Below are positions 22,160-31,143 of a DNA stretch of 64,000 nt, piece after piece. Under the pieces are notes generated by a model that worked only from the letters and a program-made list of their open reading frames with translations, did not search any database and had not been told where the DNA came from. Origin of the DNA: JAFGUB01 sp050305515 (GTDB lineage Bacteria > Campylobacterota > Campylobacteria > Campylobacterales > Sulfurimonadaceae); assembly GCA_050305515.1 (NCBI GenBank), contig JBNLFL010000021.1, positions 62,001-126,000 on the forward strand, given 5' to 3'. The translations under genes were made by a program, and so were the position numbers. Within the stretch, counting starts at the first letter, position 1; every line of letters begins with the position of its first letter.

Positions 22160-24205
22160 TTATGGCGCTTCGACAGGATGCGGTCTGGCGAAGAGGAAGC
22201 CCTGAAAATTCCGGCATCCCATTTCAAGCAGCTTTTGAAGCTGCTGCTCATTCTCGACCCCTTCGGCAATCACTTCCAGCCCAAACTGATGCCCGATTGA
22301 AATGATCGTATTGATCAAAATATTGTCTTTTGAATGTTCTGAAATGGAATGCACAAAACTTTGATCGATTTTAAGTTCATCCAGCGGCAGGTTTTTAAGG
22401 TAGGAGAGCGAAGAGTACCCGGTCCCGAAATCATCAATCGAAAGACTGATACCCAGTTCTTTCAACTCGTCGATTTTGTTTCTGGCATTCTCCATGTTCT
22501 CAATCAGAAGCCCCTCGGTAATCTCCAGCCTCAGCTTTGCAGGATCAAATGTGAAATGCTTTAAAGAGGTATGGATATTTTCAACAAAATCTTCACGTTC
22601 AAACTGGCGTGGACTGATATTGATTGAGAGACGCCGTTGACATTTTTCACTCTCGTGACTCCACTGTTCAAGCAGTTTCATTCCCTCTTCAAGCACAAAA
22701 GATCCAAGCAAAATGATGAGTCCGCTCTCTTCGGCCAGTGGAATAAACCGCGAAGGGGGAATCCAGCCAAGCTGCTCGTCATACCATCGCAGCAGTACTT
22801 CCGCTCCCACGACAACCGGTGCCTGATCATAATAGACCTGTTCCTGGCAGTAGATCATAATTCCCTGATCGTGGATAGCCTCGCGGAGCTTTCTGGTCAA
22901 CATCATACGTTCTTCAAGTCGATTCTGAACTTTCGGATCAAAAAAACAGAAAGTGTCGCGTCCCTGATGCTTCGCCCGGTACATGGCAGAATCGGCAAAC
23001 TTCATCAGGTCGCCCGCATTTTCCTCTCCGCTGATCAGAACAATGCCGATACTTCCCGACAGGTAAAACTGATCATCGCCAAGCTCCATAGGTGCATGTA
23101 ACATTTCGACAAGATGCACTGCCATCTGCTCTACAGCATGATTCGCCCCTGCAGTCTCTTTTTTGGGAATTTCAACCAATATCACAAACTCATCCCCACC
23201 GATTCTGAAAACAATATCATTTCCGCGGATTGAGTTTTTCATACGCTTCGCAACTTCAACAAGCACCTGATCACCTACTTCATGACCGCGCGTGTCGTTG
23301 ATAGTCTTGAAATGGTCCAGATCAATAAAGAGCAAGGCTCCATAAAAACCGAACCGTTTGCACCGTGCTATGGAACGCTCAAGTGCTTCGTGCAGGTAGT
23401 GACGGTTGGGCAAACCGGTAAGCACGTCATAGAGTGCCATCTGTTCTATCTGGCGCTGGGCGTTTTTAAATTCGGTAATATCCAAAATACCGACGAGTCT
23501 GACATCCTGGGACCAAAGATGCAGATCTCTGCCGCGAAGCAGGACTTCGATATGAGAACCATCTTTACGTTTTAGCATCCCTTCGAAAGGAGGTGTGATC
23601 TCCATTTGGGCCTTGGCCTTTACAAGATCGAGCGACTCATCTGCCACATGATGCAGAATATGCTTGCCGTAAAGTTCATCAAGTTCATAGCCCAACAGCT
23701 CTGCAGCAGCCCTGTTTGCTTTGATACAGTGACGGGTCGTATCAAATACCAGAAGCCCTTCATGTGTGGAATTGAGCAGAATTTCCAAAGAAGCATTGTG
23801 GTTGTATATCTCTTCCTGGGCCTGTTTTTGCGCTGTTATATCGCGCGAAGAAGCATAGAGATAGAGTTCTCCGCCCAATTCAATACCTTTTGCCGTCACC
23901 CCGACATGAATCACACTGCCGTCTTTACGGCGATGGCGTGTTTCAAAACTTGATGTTCCTTCGAGCATCGAAATGATAAAAGCGGGAAGTTCCTGAGGAG
24001 CGTAACGCATATCCCAGTCTGAAACCTGAAGCTGCGCCATTTCTTCGTTTGTGTATCCCAGCATGGCAGCAAAAGAGTCACTAAACTCGATCAATTTGCC
24101 TGCGGCATCAACAATATGAACACCATCTCCAGCTAATTGAAGCAGTGCCTTATACCGAATTCGTTCTTCGGCAACGATGCGGGCAAGCTCTGATTTTGTA
24201 GCCAT
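22160..24205 (-). CDS. PAS-PAS-GGDEF-EAL cyclic-di-GMP protein
   Basis: A 681-residue cytoplasmic protein. Two PAS domains (about 15-130 and 138-250), a diguanylate cyclase domain with intact GGDEF at 336-340 and DVLTGLPNR at 260-268, and a phosphodiesterase domain with EVL at 469-471 in place of EAL, plus intact DDFGTGYSSL and the C-terminal QGFLFARP. Both activities could be functional, since the key Glu is kept. PAS domains suggest redox, oxygen or light sensing. It is a single-gene unit, convergent with the CARDB-like gene. Confidence 0.93.
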   Translation of the reverse strand: MATKSELARIVAEERIRYKALLQLAGDGVHIVDAAGKLIEFSDSFAAMLGYTNEEMAQLQVSDWDMRYAPQELPAFIISMLEGTSSFETRHRRKDGSVIHVGVTAKGIELGGELYLYASSRDITAQKQAQEEIYNHNASLEILLNSTHEGLLVFDTTRHCIKANRAAAELLGYELDELYGKHILHHVADESLDLVKAKAQMEITPPFEGMLKRKDGSHIEVLLRGRDLHLWSQDVRLVGILDITEFKNAQRQIEQMALYDVLTGLPNRHYLHEALERSIARCKRFGFYGALLFIDLDHFKTINDTRGHEVGDQVLVEVAKRMKNSIRGNDIVFRIGGDEFVILVEIPKKETAGANHAVEQMAVHLVEMLHAPMELGDDQFYLSGSIGIVLISGEENAGDLMKFADSAMYRAKHQGRDTFCFFDPKVQNRLEERMMLTRKLREAIHDQGIMIYCQEQVYYDQAPVVVGAEVLLRWYDEQLGWIPPSRFIPLAEESGLIILLGSFVLEEGMKLLEQWSHESEKCQRRLSINISPRQFEREDFVENIHTSLKHFTFDPAKLRLEITEGLLIENMENARNKIDELKELGISLSIDDFGTGYSSLSYLKNLPLDELKIDQSFVHSISEHSKDNILINTIISIGHQFGLEVIAEGVENEQQLQKLLEMGCRNFQGFLFARPHPVEAP

Positions 24206-24570
24206 ACTTCTACCTCTCCAGCGTAAACTACCGGTTATTGTTAGCTAATAGCTCATGTTAGTGCAAATATAAGGCACTTGTCAATGCGAACACTTTTACA
24301 AGGTTACCCGCTGAAATTTAATTGTCTGATTCTTAGAGCATTTTGCCGGCCATTTCCAGACCGACAACGTCAAATTTTCTATGTCCTGAACTGTTCCAGT
24401 TTCAAATTAAGATCTGTCATCATCGATGAAAGATGTTCCGCTGACACATAATGATTCACAACAGAATTTTTATTATAGTACCTCGTTACAATATTTATAA
24501 TAAACATAAGCTATTTCAATACAAAAGCCATTAATATCATACCTGGATTTTCCGAAAGGACTATTTCCGG
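24206..24570. other. Intergenic region, no gene seen
   Basis: About 365 AT-rich bases between the minus-strand GGDEF/EAL gene and the minus-strand ATPase gene. I see no open frame with a plausible start signal, no tRNA and no strong hairpin. It should contain the promoter of the GGDEF/EAL gene near 24206-24300. GGATTTTCCGAAAGGACTATTTCCGG (24544-24569) is a weak dyad after the ATPase stop and could act as a terminator. Confidence 0.4.
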
Positions 24571-25347
24571 TCAATAGTCGCTGCTACGCAATCCGGAAAA
24601 ATAGTTGTAAAACTGCTTGGCGGTACGACCGCTGCGGCTGGCGCGATGCTGTGCAAAACGGAGTGCTTCGCGCCGCAACAGTTCGGGATCACCCTGATAG
24701 TTCGGGAAATAGGAGTTGACAATAAAGAGGTACTCCTCCTGCGAACCCTGATAAAAAGAGAGCCAGAGGCCGAAGCGGTCACTCAGCGAGATTTTCTCTT
24801 CGACGCTGTCTCCGTAATGGATCTCTCCGTCGCTGCCGACACGGGTTCCGACATTGTCAGAAGTAAATTCGGGAACCAGATGGCGGCGGTTTGAGGTGGC
24901 ATAAATGCGCAGGTTTTGGGGCGGTGCCTCGATGGAACCTTCCAAAATCCGCTTGAGCCCGCGGTAGCCCTGCTCGCCCTCTTCGAACGAGAGATCGTCG
25001 CAAAAAAGAATGAAACGGTAGGGAAGCGCGCGTATGTCGTCTGCGATGTCAATCAGGTCGTCAAGATCTTCGCGGTCCATTTCAATGAGCCGCAGCCCTT
25101 CAGGTGCGAGGGTGTTGAGCAGCGCTTTGATGAGCGACGATTTCCCCGTGCCGCGCGCACCCCAGAGCAAAGCGTTATTGGCGGGTTTGCCTTCTACAAA
25201 ACGGCGCGTATTCTCAAGCAGGGCGTTTTTCTGATGTTCGATCCCGACCAGATCGTCCAGCCGGATCGGATCAATGGCGCTAACCGCCCTGAGCGCTCCT
25301 TTTTTGGCCCGCCAGATGGCGGCGTACGTCTGACTCCAGTCGAGCAT
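24571..25347 (-). CDS. DUF815-family AAA ATPase
   Basis: A 258-residue P-loop ATPase. The Walker A motif GARGTGKSS lies near residue 63, the Walker B is FILFCDDLSFE near 117, and NLRIYATSNRRHL near 146 is the sensor-1 region. The family (DUF815) resembles AAA+ ATPases; its function is not established. The segment SLSDRFGLWLSFY is a further family block. It lies downstream of aroC on the same strand (20-base gap) and probably belongs to the operon that begins at 30715 or 28569. Confidence 0.85.
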   Translation of the reverse strand: MLDWSQTYAAIWRAKKGALRAVSAIDPIRLDDLVGIEHQKNALLENTRRFVEGKPANNALLWGARGTGKSSLIKALLNTLAPEGLRLIEMDREDLDDLIDIADDIRALPYRFILFCDDLSFEEGEQGYRGLKRILEGSIEAPPQNLRIYATSNRRHLVPEFTSDNVGTRVGSDGEIHYGDSVEEKISLSDRFGLWLSFYQGSQEEYLFIVNSYFPNYQGDPELLRREALRFAQHRASRSGRTAKQFYNYFSGLRSSDY

Positions 25348-25367
25348 AACGACTCCTTAAAGAAAAA

Positions 25368-26444
25368 CTACGCGCGGTAGTAGTTGACGACCCCGTCCAT
25401 GCGGCGTCCCATATTGAGCAGTACCATATCGGCAATCACCAGCGCCGCCATCGATTCGCACACCACCGAACCGCGAATGGCGACACAGGGGTCATGACGC
25501 CCTTTGAGCGAAAAATCGATCTCTTCGCCCTGCGCCGTCACTGTCTGCTGCGTCTTGAAAATGGAGGGTGTCGGTTTGAAATGAACCTTGATGACAATCT
25601 CGTCGCCGTTGCTGATACCGCCGAGAATCCCTCCGGAATGGTTGCTCGAAAATCCGCCGCTTCGGATAGGGTCGTTGTTATCGCTGCCATGACTTTTGGC
25701 ACTCGCCATGCCGTCGCCGATCTCCACGGCTTTGGCGGCGTTAATTCCCATCATCGCATCGGCAAGCGCGCCGTCAAGCTTGCGGTACATCGGCTCGCCG
25801 AGTCCGACGGGCGCACCCGTAATGCTGACGCGTACGACGCCGCCGACCGAATCATGCGCCTCCTTGGCTTTAAGAACCGCCCTTTTCTGCGCTGCTTCCG
25901 CTTCGGGATCGAGCGCATAGATCTCGCTTGTACGGGCAAATTCATAGTCGCTCACACCGCTGCCGATTCCGGCAATGTCGCACACACCGCTCTTACATGT
26001 AATGCCCAGCTGCTTAAGCATCAGTTTGGCGATAGCCCCGGCAGCTACCCGCGCCGCCGTCTCGCGCGCGCTCGAACGTCCGCCGCCGCGGTAGTCGCGC
26101 AGGCCGTATTTGTGAAAATAGGTAAAATCGGCATGTCCGGGACGGAAGAGGTCTTTGACGTTTTCGTAGTCTTTGGACTTCTGGTTGGTGTTGAAGATCA
26201 CCATCGCAATGGGGGTTCCGGTACTTTTTCCCTCAAACACGCCGCTGAGAATCTCGACTTCATCGCCCTCTTTACGCCCTGTGGCATAAGCATTCTGTCC
26301 CGGTTTGCGACGGTCAAGCTCGCTCTGGATGTACGCCTCGTCAATGGAGAGTCCGGCGGGCACGCCATCAACCACACAGCCGATCGCCTTGCCGTGGGAC
26401 TCCCCGAATGTCGTAAAGCTGAAGCGTTCGCCGAATCGGTTCAT
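25368..26444 (-). CDS. aroC: Chorismate synthase
   Basis: A 358-residue FMN-dependent enzyme that turns 5-enolpyruvylshikimate-3-phosphate into chorismate, the last step of the shikimate pathway. Conserved blocks are present: FGESHGKAIGCVVDGVPAG at the N-terminus, RPGHADFTYFHKYG, YRGGGRSSARETAARVAAGA, and the C-terminal HDPCVAIRG-VVCESM. Length is normal. The start overlaps the rnc stop (ATGA, 4 bases). A TTACATGTAA lies at 25993, reading Thr-Cys-Lys, in a variable part of the protein. Confidence 0.97.
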   Translation of the reverse strand: MNRFGERFSFTTFGESHGKAIGCVVDGVPAGLSIDEAYIQSELDRRKPGQNAYATGRKEGDEVEILSGVFEGKSTGTPIAMVIFNTNQKSKDYENVKDLFRPGHADFTYFHKYGLRDYRGGGRSSARETAARVAAGAIAKLMLKQLGITCKSGVCDIAGIGSGVSDYEFARTSEIYALDPEAEAAQKRAVLKAKEAHDSVGGVVRVSITGAPVGLGEPMYRKLDGALADAMMGINAAKAVEIGDGMASAKSHGSDNNDPIRSGGFSSNHSGGILGGISNGDEIVIKVHFKPTPSIFKTQQTVTAQGEEIDFSLKGRHDPCVAIRGSVVCESMAALVIADMVLLNMGRRMDGVVNYYRA

Positions 26445-27121
26445 AACAGCTCCTTCTGCAACAGTTCCAGTGCGATTTTCGCCGCCTCCTGCTGTGCTAT
26501 TTTCTTGCTTTTTCCTATCGCGGAAGCGTAGGTTTTACCGTCGATCCGCACGGCGATCTCAAACTCCTTGAGATGATCCGGCCCCCGGCTGTGCATCAGC
26601 TGATACTCCGGCGTGGTGCCAAAATGCGCCTGTGTCAGCTCCTGCAAAGAGGTTTTGTAATCTTTGAAGAGCGAATCGAGCGTGAGTTCGTCATAGTTCT
26701 CATCCAGAAGTTTGATGGTAATGCGCGCTACCTGTTCGAGTCCGCTTTCCAGATAGATTGCACCCATTACCGCTTCAAACGCATTGGAGAGCAGGGAGGG
26801 TTTCGTACGCCCGCGATTGTTCTCTTCCGCATTGGAGAGGTAGATAAAACGTCCCAGATCAATAGCGCTGGCCAGACGCGTGAACCCCTCTTCGTTGACC
26901 AGAGAGGCCCGCATTTTGGAGAGCTTTCCCTCATCATGCCGGGGAAACTTTTTAAACAGGTACTCCCCCACTACCAGATCCAGTACGGCGTCTCCGAGAA
27001 ACTCCAAACGCTCATTATTGTAGGGCTGCTTGTAACTCTTGTGTGTCAGCGCTTCAATAAGGAGCTTGATATCTTTAAAGGTGTATCCCAACCGCTGTTG
27101 CAGTGCATTCAATTCATCCAC
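26441..27121 (-). CDS. rnc: Ribonuclease III
   Basis: A 226-residue double-strand-specific endoribonuclease for rRNA and mRNA processing. The catalytic signature NERLEFLGDAVLDLVV is near 36-51, with the second acidic cluster in NAFEAVMGAIYLESG near 110. A C-terminal dsRNA-binding domain (about 155-224) ends SKKIAQQEAAKIALELL. Length and order are standard. The start overlaps the end of rnhA by 8 bases. Part of the run rnhA-rnc-aroC. Confidence 0.97.
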   Translation of the reverse strand: MDELNALQQRLGYTFKDIKLLIEALTHKSYKQPYNNERLEFLGDAVLDLVVGEYLFKKFPRHDEGKLSKMRASLVNEEGFTRLASAIDLGRFIYLSNAEENNRGRTKPSLLSNAFEAVMGAIYLESGLEQVARITIKLLDENYDELTLDSLFKDYKTSLQELTQAHFGTTPEYQLMHSRGPDHLKEFEIAVRIDGKTYASAIGKSKKIAQQEAAKIALELLQKELL

Positions 27122-27551
27122 TCTGTCCTCCTTGTTTTTGTTGTTCGGCTTCGCCGCGCGCGATCAGATCGCAACGTTCGTTCTCTTCATGGCCGTCATG
27201 GCCGCGTACCCAGGTCGCACTGATGCGGTGCCCCTGCGATGCGGCGATGTAATCCTGCCAGAGGTCGGGGTTTTTGACCTTGGCGAAACGGCGCTTCACC
27301 CAGTTCTCCAGCCACTCGTTGATGCCTTTGACAACATAACTCGAATCGCTCACGATCTCGACCTCGCATGGCTCTTTGAGTGCGCGCAGTCCTTCGATGA
27401 CGCCGCGCAGCTCCATGCGGTTGTTGGTGGTATGCGCTTCGCCGCCGCTGATAATGCGTTCGTTGCCGTTATAGCGCAGAATCGTGCCAAAACCGCCCGG
27501 ACCGGGATTCCCCAGCGCGGAACCGTCACTGAAAAGAGTGATTTTCTTCAA
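27114..27551 (-). CDS. rnhA: Ribonuclease HI
   Basis: A 145-residue enzyme that cuts RNA in RNA-DNA hybrids. The catalytic carboxylates are in expected contexts: Asp near 9 in FSDGSALGNPGPGG, Glu in NNRMELRGVIEGL, Asp in IVSDSSYVVKGI, and the late Asp in ERCDLIARG; the active-site His region is WVRGHDGHEENER. Its start overlaps the upstream TPR gene by 26 bases, implying translational coupling. Confidence 0.96.
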   Translation of the reverse strand: MKKITLFSDGSALGNPGPGGFGTILRYNGNERIISGGEAHTTNNRMELRGVIEGLRALKEPCEVEIVSDSSYVVKGINEWLENWVKRRFAKVKNPDLWQDYIAASQGHRISATWVRGHDGHEENERCDLIARGEAEQQKQGGQSG

Positions 27552-28569
27552 AGATATCCTTGGTCAGTATCGGCTCACTGATCACCGAATCGATGCTGTG
27601 GCAGCTCGGACAGCGGTGAAAAGCAAAAGGAAACACCTGTTTGCATTCGCGGCAGAGGTACTCAAACTGCAAAGTCGCCCCCTTTGCACCGCTGCGGCGC
27701 AGCTTGATGAGCACATCGAGTTCAAAGACATTGCTGCCCTCGGCCCTTGCGATATCACCGCGTGCGCTGTAGAGTTCACGCAGGTAGCCGTTGGCTGAAA
27801 TTATATCCAAATCGAGGTTTTCGCTCTCTACGTTCCAGAGGATGTCGGCAATGCGTTCGCACTGCGACTGGTCCAGATGCTGCCATGCCAGTGCGGGATT
27901 GTGCCGAAAGAGATATTCATACGTCAGGTAGGGCAGTTTGTAGTGCGCTTTGTACTCGTGCAGCAGCGTATGGATCTTCTCTTCAACACTCTTTCCGGAT
28001 GCCTGCATCAGGGCGCGTACTTTGAGATAAATCTTGTCTTTAGTCGCCTCAATGCCAAGCTCTTCGAGCGGTTCAAGCACCTCCATCGCCTTGTCGTACG
28101 CCTTGAGGTACTCATAAACCAGAAGGAGCGATTCCAGCGCCTGAGGCGTACGCGGATGGGTCTTGAGAATCTGAAGGAAAATCTCTTTGGAACGCTCCAG
28201 AAAACCTGCTTTGAAGTAGATCTGCCCGAGCATCAGCATGATGTCACGCCGCTTTATAGGGTCGGTCGTAAGCTCGATGAGGCTCTGATATATCTCGATG
28301 GCCTTCTCGTAATCGCCGCTTTTTTCATAAGCATGGGCGAGCAGCATCCACGATTTATTCGAAAGGCCACCATGCAGTATCAGTGATTTGAGCTCTGCTT
28401 CGCTGGGCAGTTTATGAAACTGCGCGGCAAAACGCTCCATGGTCCGTTCATCGCCTTTGAGCTTATAACGTCCCCACCAGTAACTGAAAAAGGCGACGAT
28501 AAAAACCAGTATAAAAAAGACGATAATGCCGAACAACGGATCGCGAAATTCGATAAACAGTCCACTCAT
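27526..28569 (-). CDS. TPR protein, LapB/YciM-like
   Basis: A 347-residue protein with an N-terminal membrane anchor (about 12-33), TPR repeats (about 80-300) and a C-terminal zinc ribbon CRECKQVFPFAFHRCPSCHS. Anchor, TPRs and rubredoxin-like ribbon in this order match LapB, which controls LpxC turnover and LPS assembly in gamma-proteobacteria. The function in Campylobacterota is not established. It is upstream of, and overlaps, rnhA. A TTACATGTAA lies just before the gene (28585). Confidence 0.8.
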   Translation of the reverse strand: MSGLFIEFRDPLFGIIVFFILVFIVAFFSYWWGRYKLKGDERTMERFAAQFHKLPSEAELKSLILHGGLSNKSWMLLAHAYEKSGDYEKAIEIYQSLIELTTDPIKRRDIMLMLGQIYFKAGFLERSKEIFLQILKTHPRTPQALESLLLVYEYLKAYDKAMEVLEPLEELGIEATKDKIYLKVRALMQASGKSVEEKIHTLLHEYKAHYKLPYLTYEYLFRHNPALAWQHLDQSQCERIADILWNVESENLDLDIISANGYLRELYSARGDIARAEGSNVFELDVLIKLRRSGAKGATLQFEYLCRECKQVFPFAFHRCPSCHSIDSVISEPILTKDIFEENHSFQ

Positions 28570-28600
28570 ACCCTGTCTCCATCCTTACATGTAAGGCCCA

Positions 28601-30715
28601 TTATAACGTCTCGCAGATAAATTCCGGTAACCGGGCATGATAGCGCAGCCAGACATCACGACTCTGATGTGCGGCACTCCTGAGCGCTTCCGGATTCCCC
28701 GCAAGAGTTCTGATTTCGCTGTCAACACCGAAAATTTCGAGATAGTTGCGTACGCCCCTTTCAAAGCGTTCCCGGTCGCCGCGCGCGTGCTCAATCTGCA
28801 GCCGGTACGCCAGCCGCAGCAAAATACCCACTTTCTCCTGACGCGACTCCAGCGGCATGAGCGGTGCCATCAGCGTCGCGATCCGTTTGGCATCGGCGTT
28901 GAAAGCCGCTTTTTCGCACCGTGCCATACGCTGCTGCCACTGCGATTCAAGCAGCACCGCACGCGGCAGAATCGAAAGTTCCAGATGGGCATCAAGCAGT
29001 TCAAGACAGGCGCGTATCTTTCCCTCGGCTTGCCACTCGAGAAGATATCGACTCTGCTCAATAAGCCTCTCGATCCGCTCACTCTGTTGTTTCAGATGCG
29101 GTACTTCGCGCAGCAGCGCGGCGGTAGAGGCCGCCGTATCAAAATCATCCGCTTTAAGCGCCGTGACGATCTGCTCCACATACCCTTCGCTCTGGGAGAG
29201 AACCCGCTGGTACGAAGGCAGCGCTTTTAGCGTGGGAAAACGCAGGGAGAGGCGGTGGAGCGTATCAAAATCATTCGTTGCGACCGCCATGGAAAAATCG
29301 CGTATCTCCTGCGAAAGTTCAAAAACCAGCCGTATCAGCGCACTCTTTTGGGCCACGGTGGCAAAAGGCTGCAAGAGCGCTTTGGCGCCCTGCTCATCCT
29401 GACGCAGCATGGCCGCCTGGGCATCATGAAAACGCTCATCCCACTCTTTTTCAATACGCCGCGCGTCGGCAGTATGCTTTAGCGGCGGATACTGCTCCAT
29501 CAAACCGTACGCCGCTCCTAAACGCCGGTTTCCCAAAAGAAACTGCAATCTCGGGTAGTGGACGAACGCATAGAAAAGTTCGGAAATCCGCCGTTTTTTC
29601 GAAGCGACTTTTGCGAAGGGATCCAGCAGGAGCCTTGCCGCGGCTTCATTCCCTTTAAGCAGGAAAGTGCGTGCCTTGGCGAAAGAGTTCTCAAAGTAGC
29701 TTTCAAGCTGCTCGTACCACGGGCTCTCTTTGAGCATGGGTGCAGCATCGCAAAGCGCGTAGGCCGCTTCGTAGCGCCTGTTTTCCACCCATTCGCGCAG
29801 CCGGTTTTCCGGCATCAGCGCCACGATTTCAATGACACCGTTTTGCATGGCAATGTAAAGTTGGTTGTCCGCACCGAGCGCCATGTCCGCGATTTTCTCC
29901 GCCGTAACAATATGGTGTGCCTCGATCAGCTCCATTTTCTCGATATCGAGCAGCGCGATATAGCGCTGATCCGATGCCGCCAGCGCATAGCGGCCGCCGC
30001 CGAGAACTTCCAGATGCCGGATGGCACCGACAGAGGCGGAAATTTGCAGGTGGGGACGGCGTTCCAGTAAAAAAAGTTTGCTCACCTTGCCCTCACTGTT
30101 GCCCAGCAGCAGGTGCCGCTCATCGACAAAACGCATCACGTTGATACGCGAACGCCCCGGATAGAGCCGCTTGGAGTGTCCCAGCGTCGAGAGGTTGAGC
30201 ACCAGTACCGAATCGCCGTAACCCGCCGCCGCGCAAAGGTTGCCCAGTGTCGCAATGGCCGAGACGAAATTGTGACGCGGCAAAATCATTTTATGGGTAT
30301 GTTCCGGAAACGAGCCCAGACGCGTCAGCGGCTCTTTGTGCTCGCGCTCCCAGAGCCACAGACGTCCGGTATCCGTTCCGACAATCAGATAGCGCGAGCG
30401 CGTATCAAAGGCCAGAACCTGCGGTATATGCGGCGGCAGACTGAGCCGATGCAGCAATTTATGCGATTCGAGCGCAACAAGATCGATATGGCCCGCGTGC
30501 GCACTGGCCAGATACGACGCATCAGGTGTCAGCGCGATGCGTTCGGGGTCACTTTGGGGATGCGTCAGGGCAAACTGCTGCGTTATGGCACCCGTCGCGG
30601 CATCGATCATCAGCAGCCGCTGATCCTTTGTGACGGCACAAAGGCGCATCCCTTCAACGCTTTCAAGACGTATGATGCCGACACCGAGATGGCACAGACG
30701 CCTTCCCTCAATCAT
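28601..30715 (-). CDS. Beta-propeller plus alpha-solenoid protein (WD40-like)
   Basis: A 704-residue protein. The first 330 residues are WD40-like beta-propeller repeats (AVTKDQRLLMIDAATG, LIVGTDTGRLWLWERE, YALAASDQRYIALLDIEKME). The remainder is a run of paired helices with the repeated theme AARLLLDPFAKVASKKRRI / GAKALLQPFATVAQKSALIR, i.e. an alpha-solenoid. Such proteins recur as conserved hypotheticals in Campylobacterota. No signal peptide or membrane segment, so cytoplasmic. It overlaps the following lipoprotein gene by 8 bases. Function unknown; a scaffold is likely from architecture alone. Confidence 0.75.
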   Translation of the reverse strand: MIEGRRLCHLGVGIIRLESVEGMRLCAVTKDQRLLMIDAATGAITQQFALTHPQSDPERIALTPDASYLASAHAGHIDLVALESHKLLHRLSLPPHIPQVLAFDTRSRYLIVGTDTGRLWLWEREHKEPLTRLGSFPEHTHKMILPRHNFVSAIATLGNLCAAAGYGDSVLVLNLSTLGHSKRLYPGRSRINVMRFVDERHLLLGNSEGKVSKLFLLERRPHLQISASVGAIRHLEVLGGGRYALAASDQRYIALLDIEKMELIEAHHIVTAEKIADMALGADNQLYIAMQNGVIEIVALMPENRLREWVENRRYEAAYALCDAAPMLKESPWYEQLESYFENSFAKARTFLLKGNEAAARLLLDPFAKVASKKRRISELFYAFVHYPRLQFLLGNRRLGAAYGLMEQYPPLKHTADARRIEKEWDERFHDAQAAMLRQDEQGAKALLQPFATVAQKSALIRLVFELSQEIRDFSMAVATNDFDTLHRLSLRFPTLKALPSYQRVLSQSEGYVEQIVTALKADDFDTAASTAALLREVPHLKQQSERIERLIEQSRYLLEWQAEGKIRACLELLDAHLELSILPRAVLLESQWQQRMARCEKAAFNADAKRIATLMAPLMPLESRQEKVGILLRLAYRLQIEHARGDRERFERGVRNYLEIFGVDSEIRTLAGNPEALRSAAHQSRDVWLRYHARLPEFICETL

Positions 30716-31049
30716 GGCGCTGCCACACTTTCTCCGGGGTCAGCGCACTTTCGATCCGTTCAATGAACTCACCGTCTGCAGTCGGATAGATCCATAACTG
30801 CGCTACATCGCCGCGACGTACCAAAATAACGCTCTGACTTTTACCCTCGATGAAGCGGCTGTAACGCTGTGCCTCGAAACCGGGCAGCAATGCGCCTACG
30901 GCACGCTCTTCAAAACGGGTCTGGGCAGAGAGCTGCCCTACACCCGTTTCTGTAAATTCGAGGGTATAGGGAAGCCCGCCGGGTTCGGAACACCCCATCA
31001 ACACATAGAAAAAAAGGGAGCCAGCCCAGCGGCTTTTTATTGCAATCAT
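30708..31049 (-). CDS. Small lipoprotein, possibly DUF1131-like
   Basis: About 113 residues with a lipobox (VLMGC near 20). The body is beta-rich (YTLEFTETGVGQLSAQTRF, SVILVRRGDVAQLWIYP) and bears a tentative likeness to DUF1131 (RpoE-regulated lipoprotein YfeY). I start at the ATG at 31049; the longer frame begins with GTG at 31067. A TATAAT box lies only about 5 bases before this ATG, so transcripts might be leaderless, or the true start may be further down. It overlaps the propeller gene by 8 bases and probably heads that operon. Confidence 0.6.
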   Translation of the reverse strand: MIAIKSRWAGSLFFYVLMGCSEPGGLPYTLEFTETGVGQLSAQTRFEERAVGALLPGFEAQRYSRFIEGKSQSVILVRRGDVAQLWIYPTADGEFIERIESALTPEKVWQRHD

Positions 31050-31143
31050 GCAGTGATTATAGCACACTGGATCACCTTTACATGTAAGCCTGCCACCCTG
31101 AGATTCACACCCGTTTCATCCCGGCTGCGGACGTGGTGAACGC

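Noticed and set aside
25494..26531. Plus-strand frame of 345 codons
   Set aside because: Complement of aroC and rnc, which are unambiguous.
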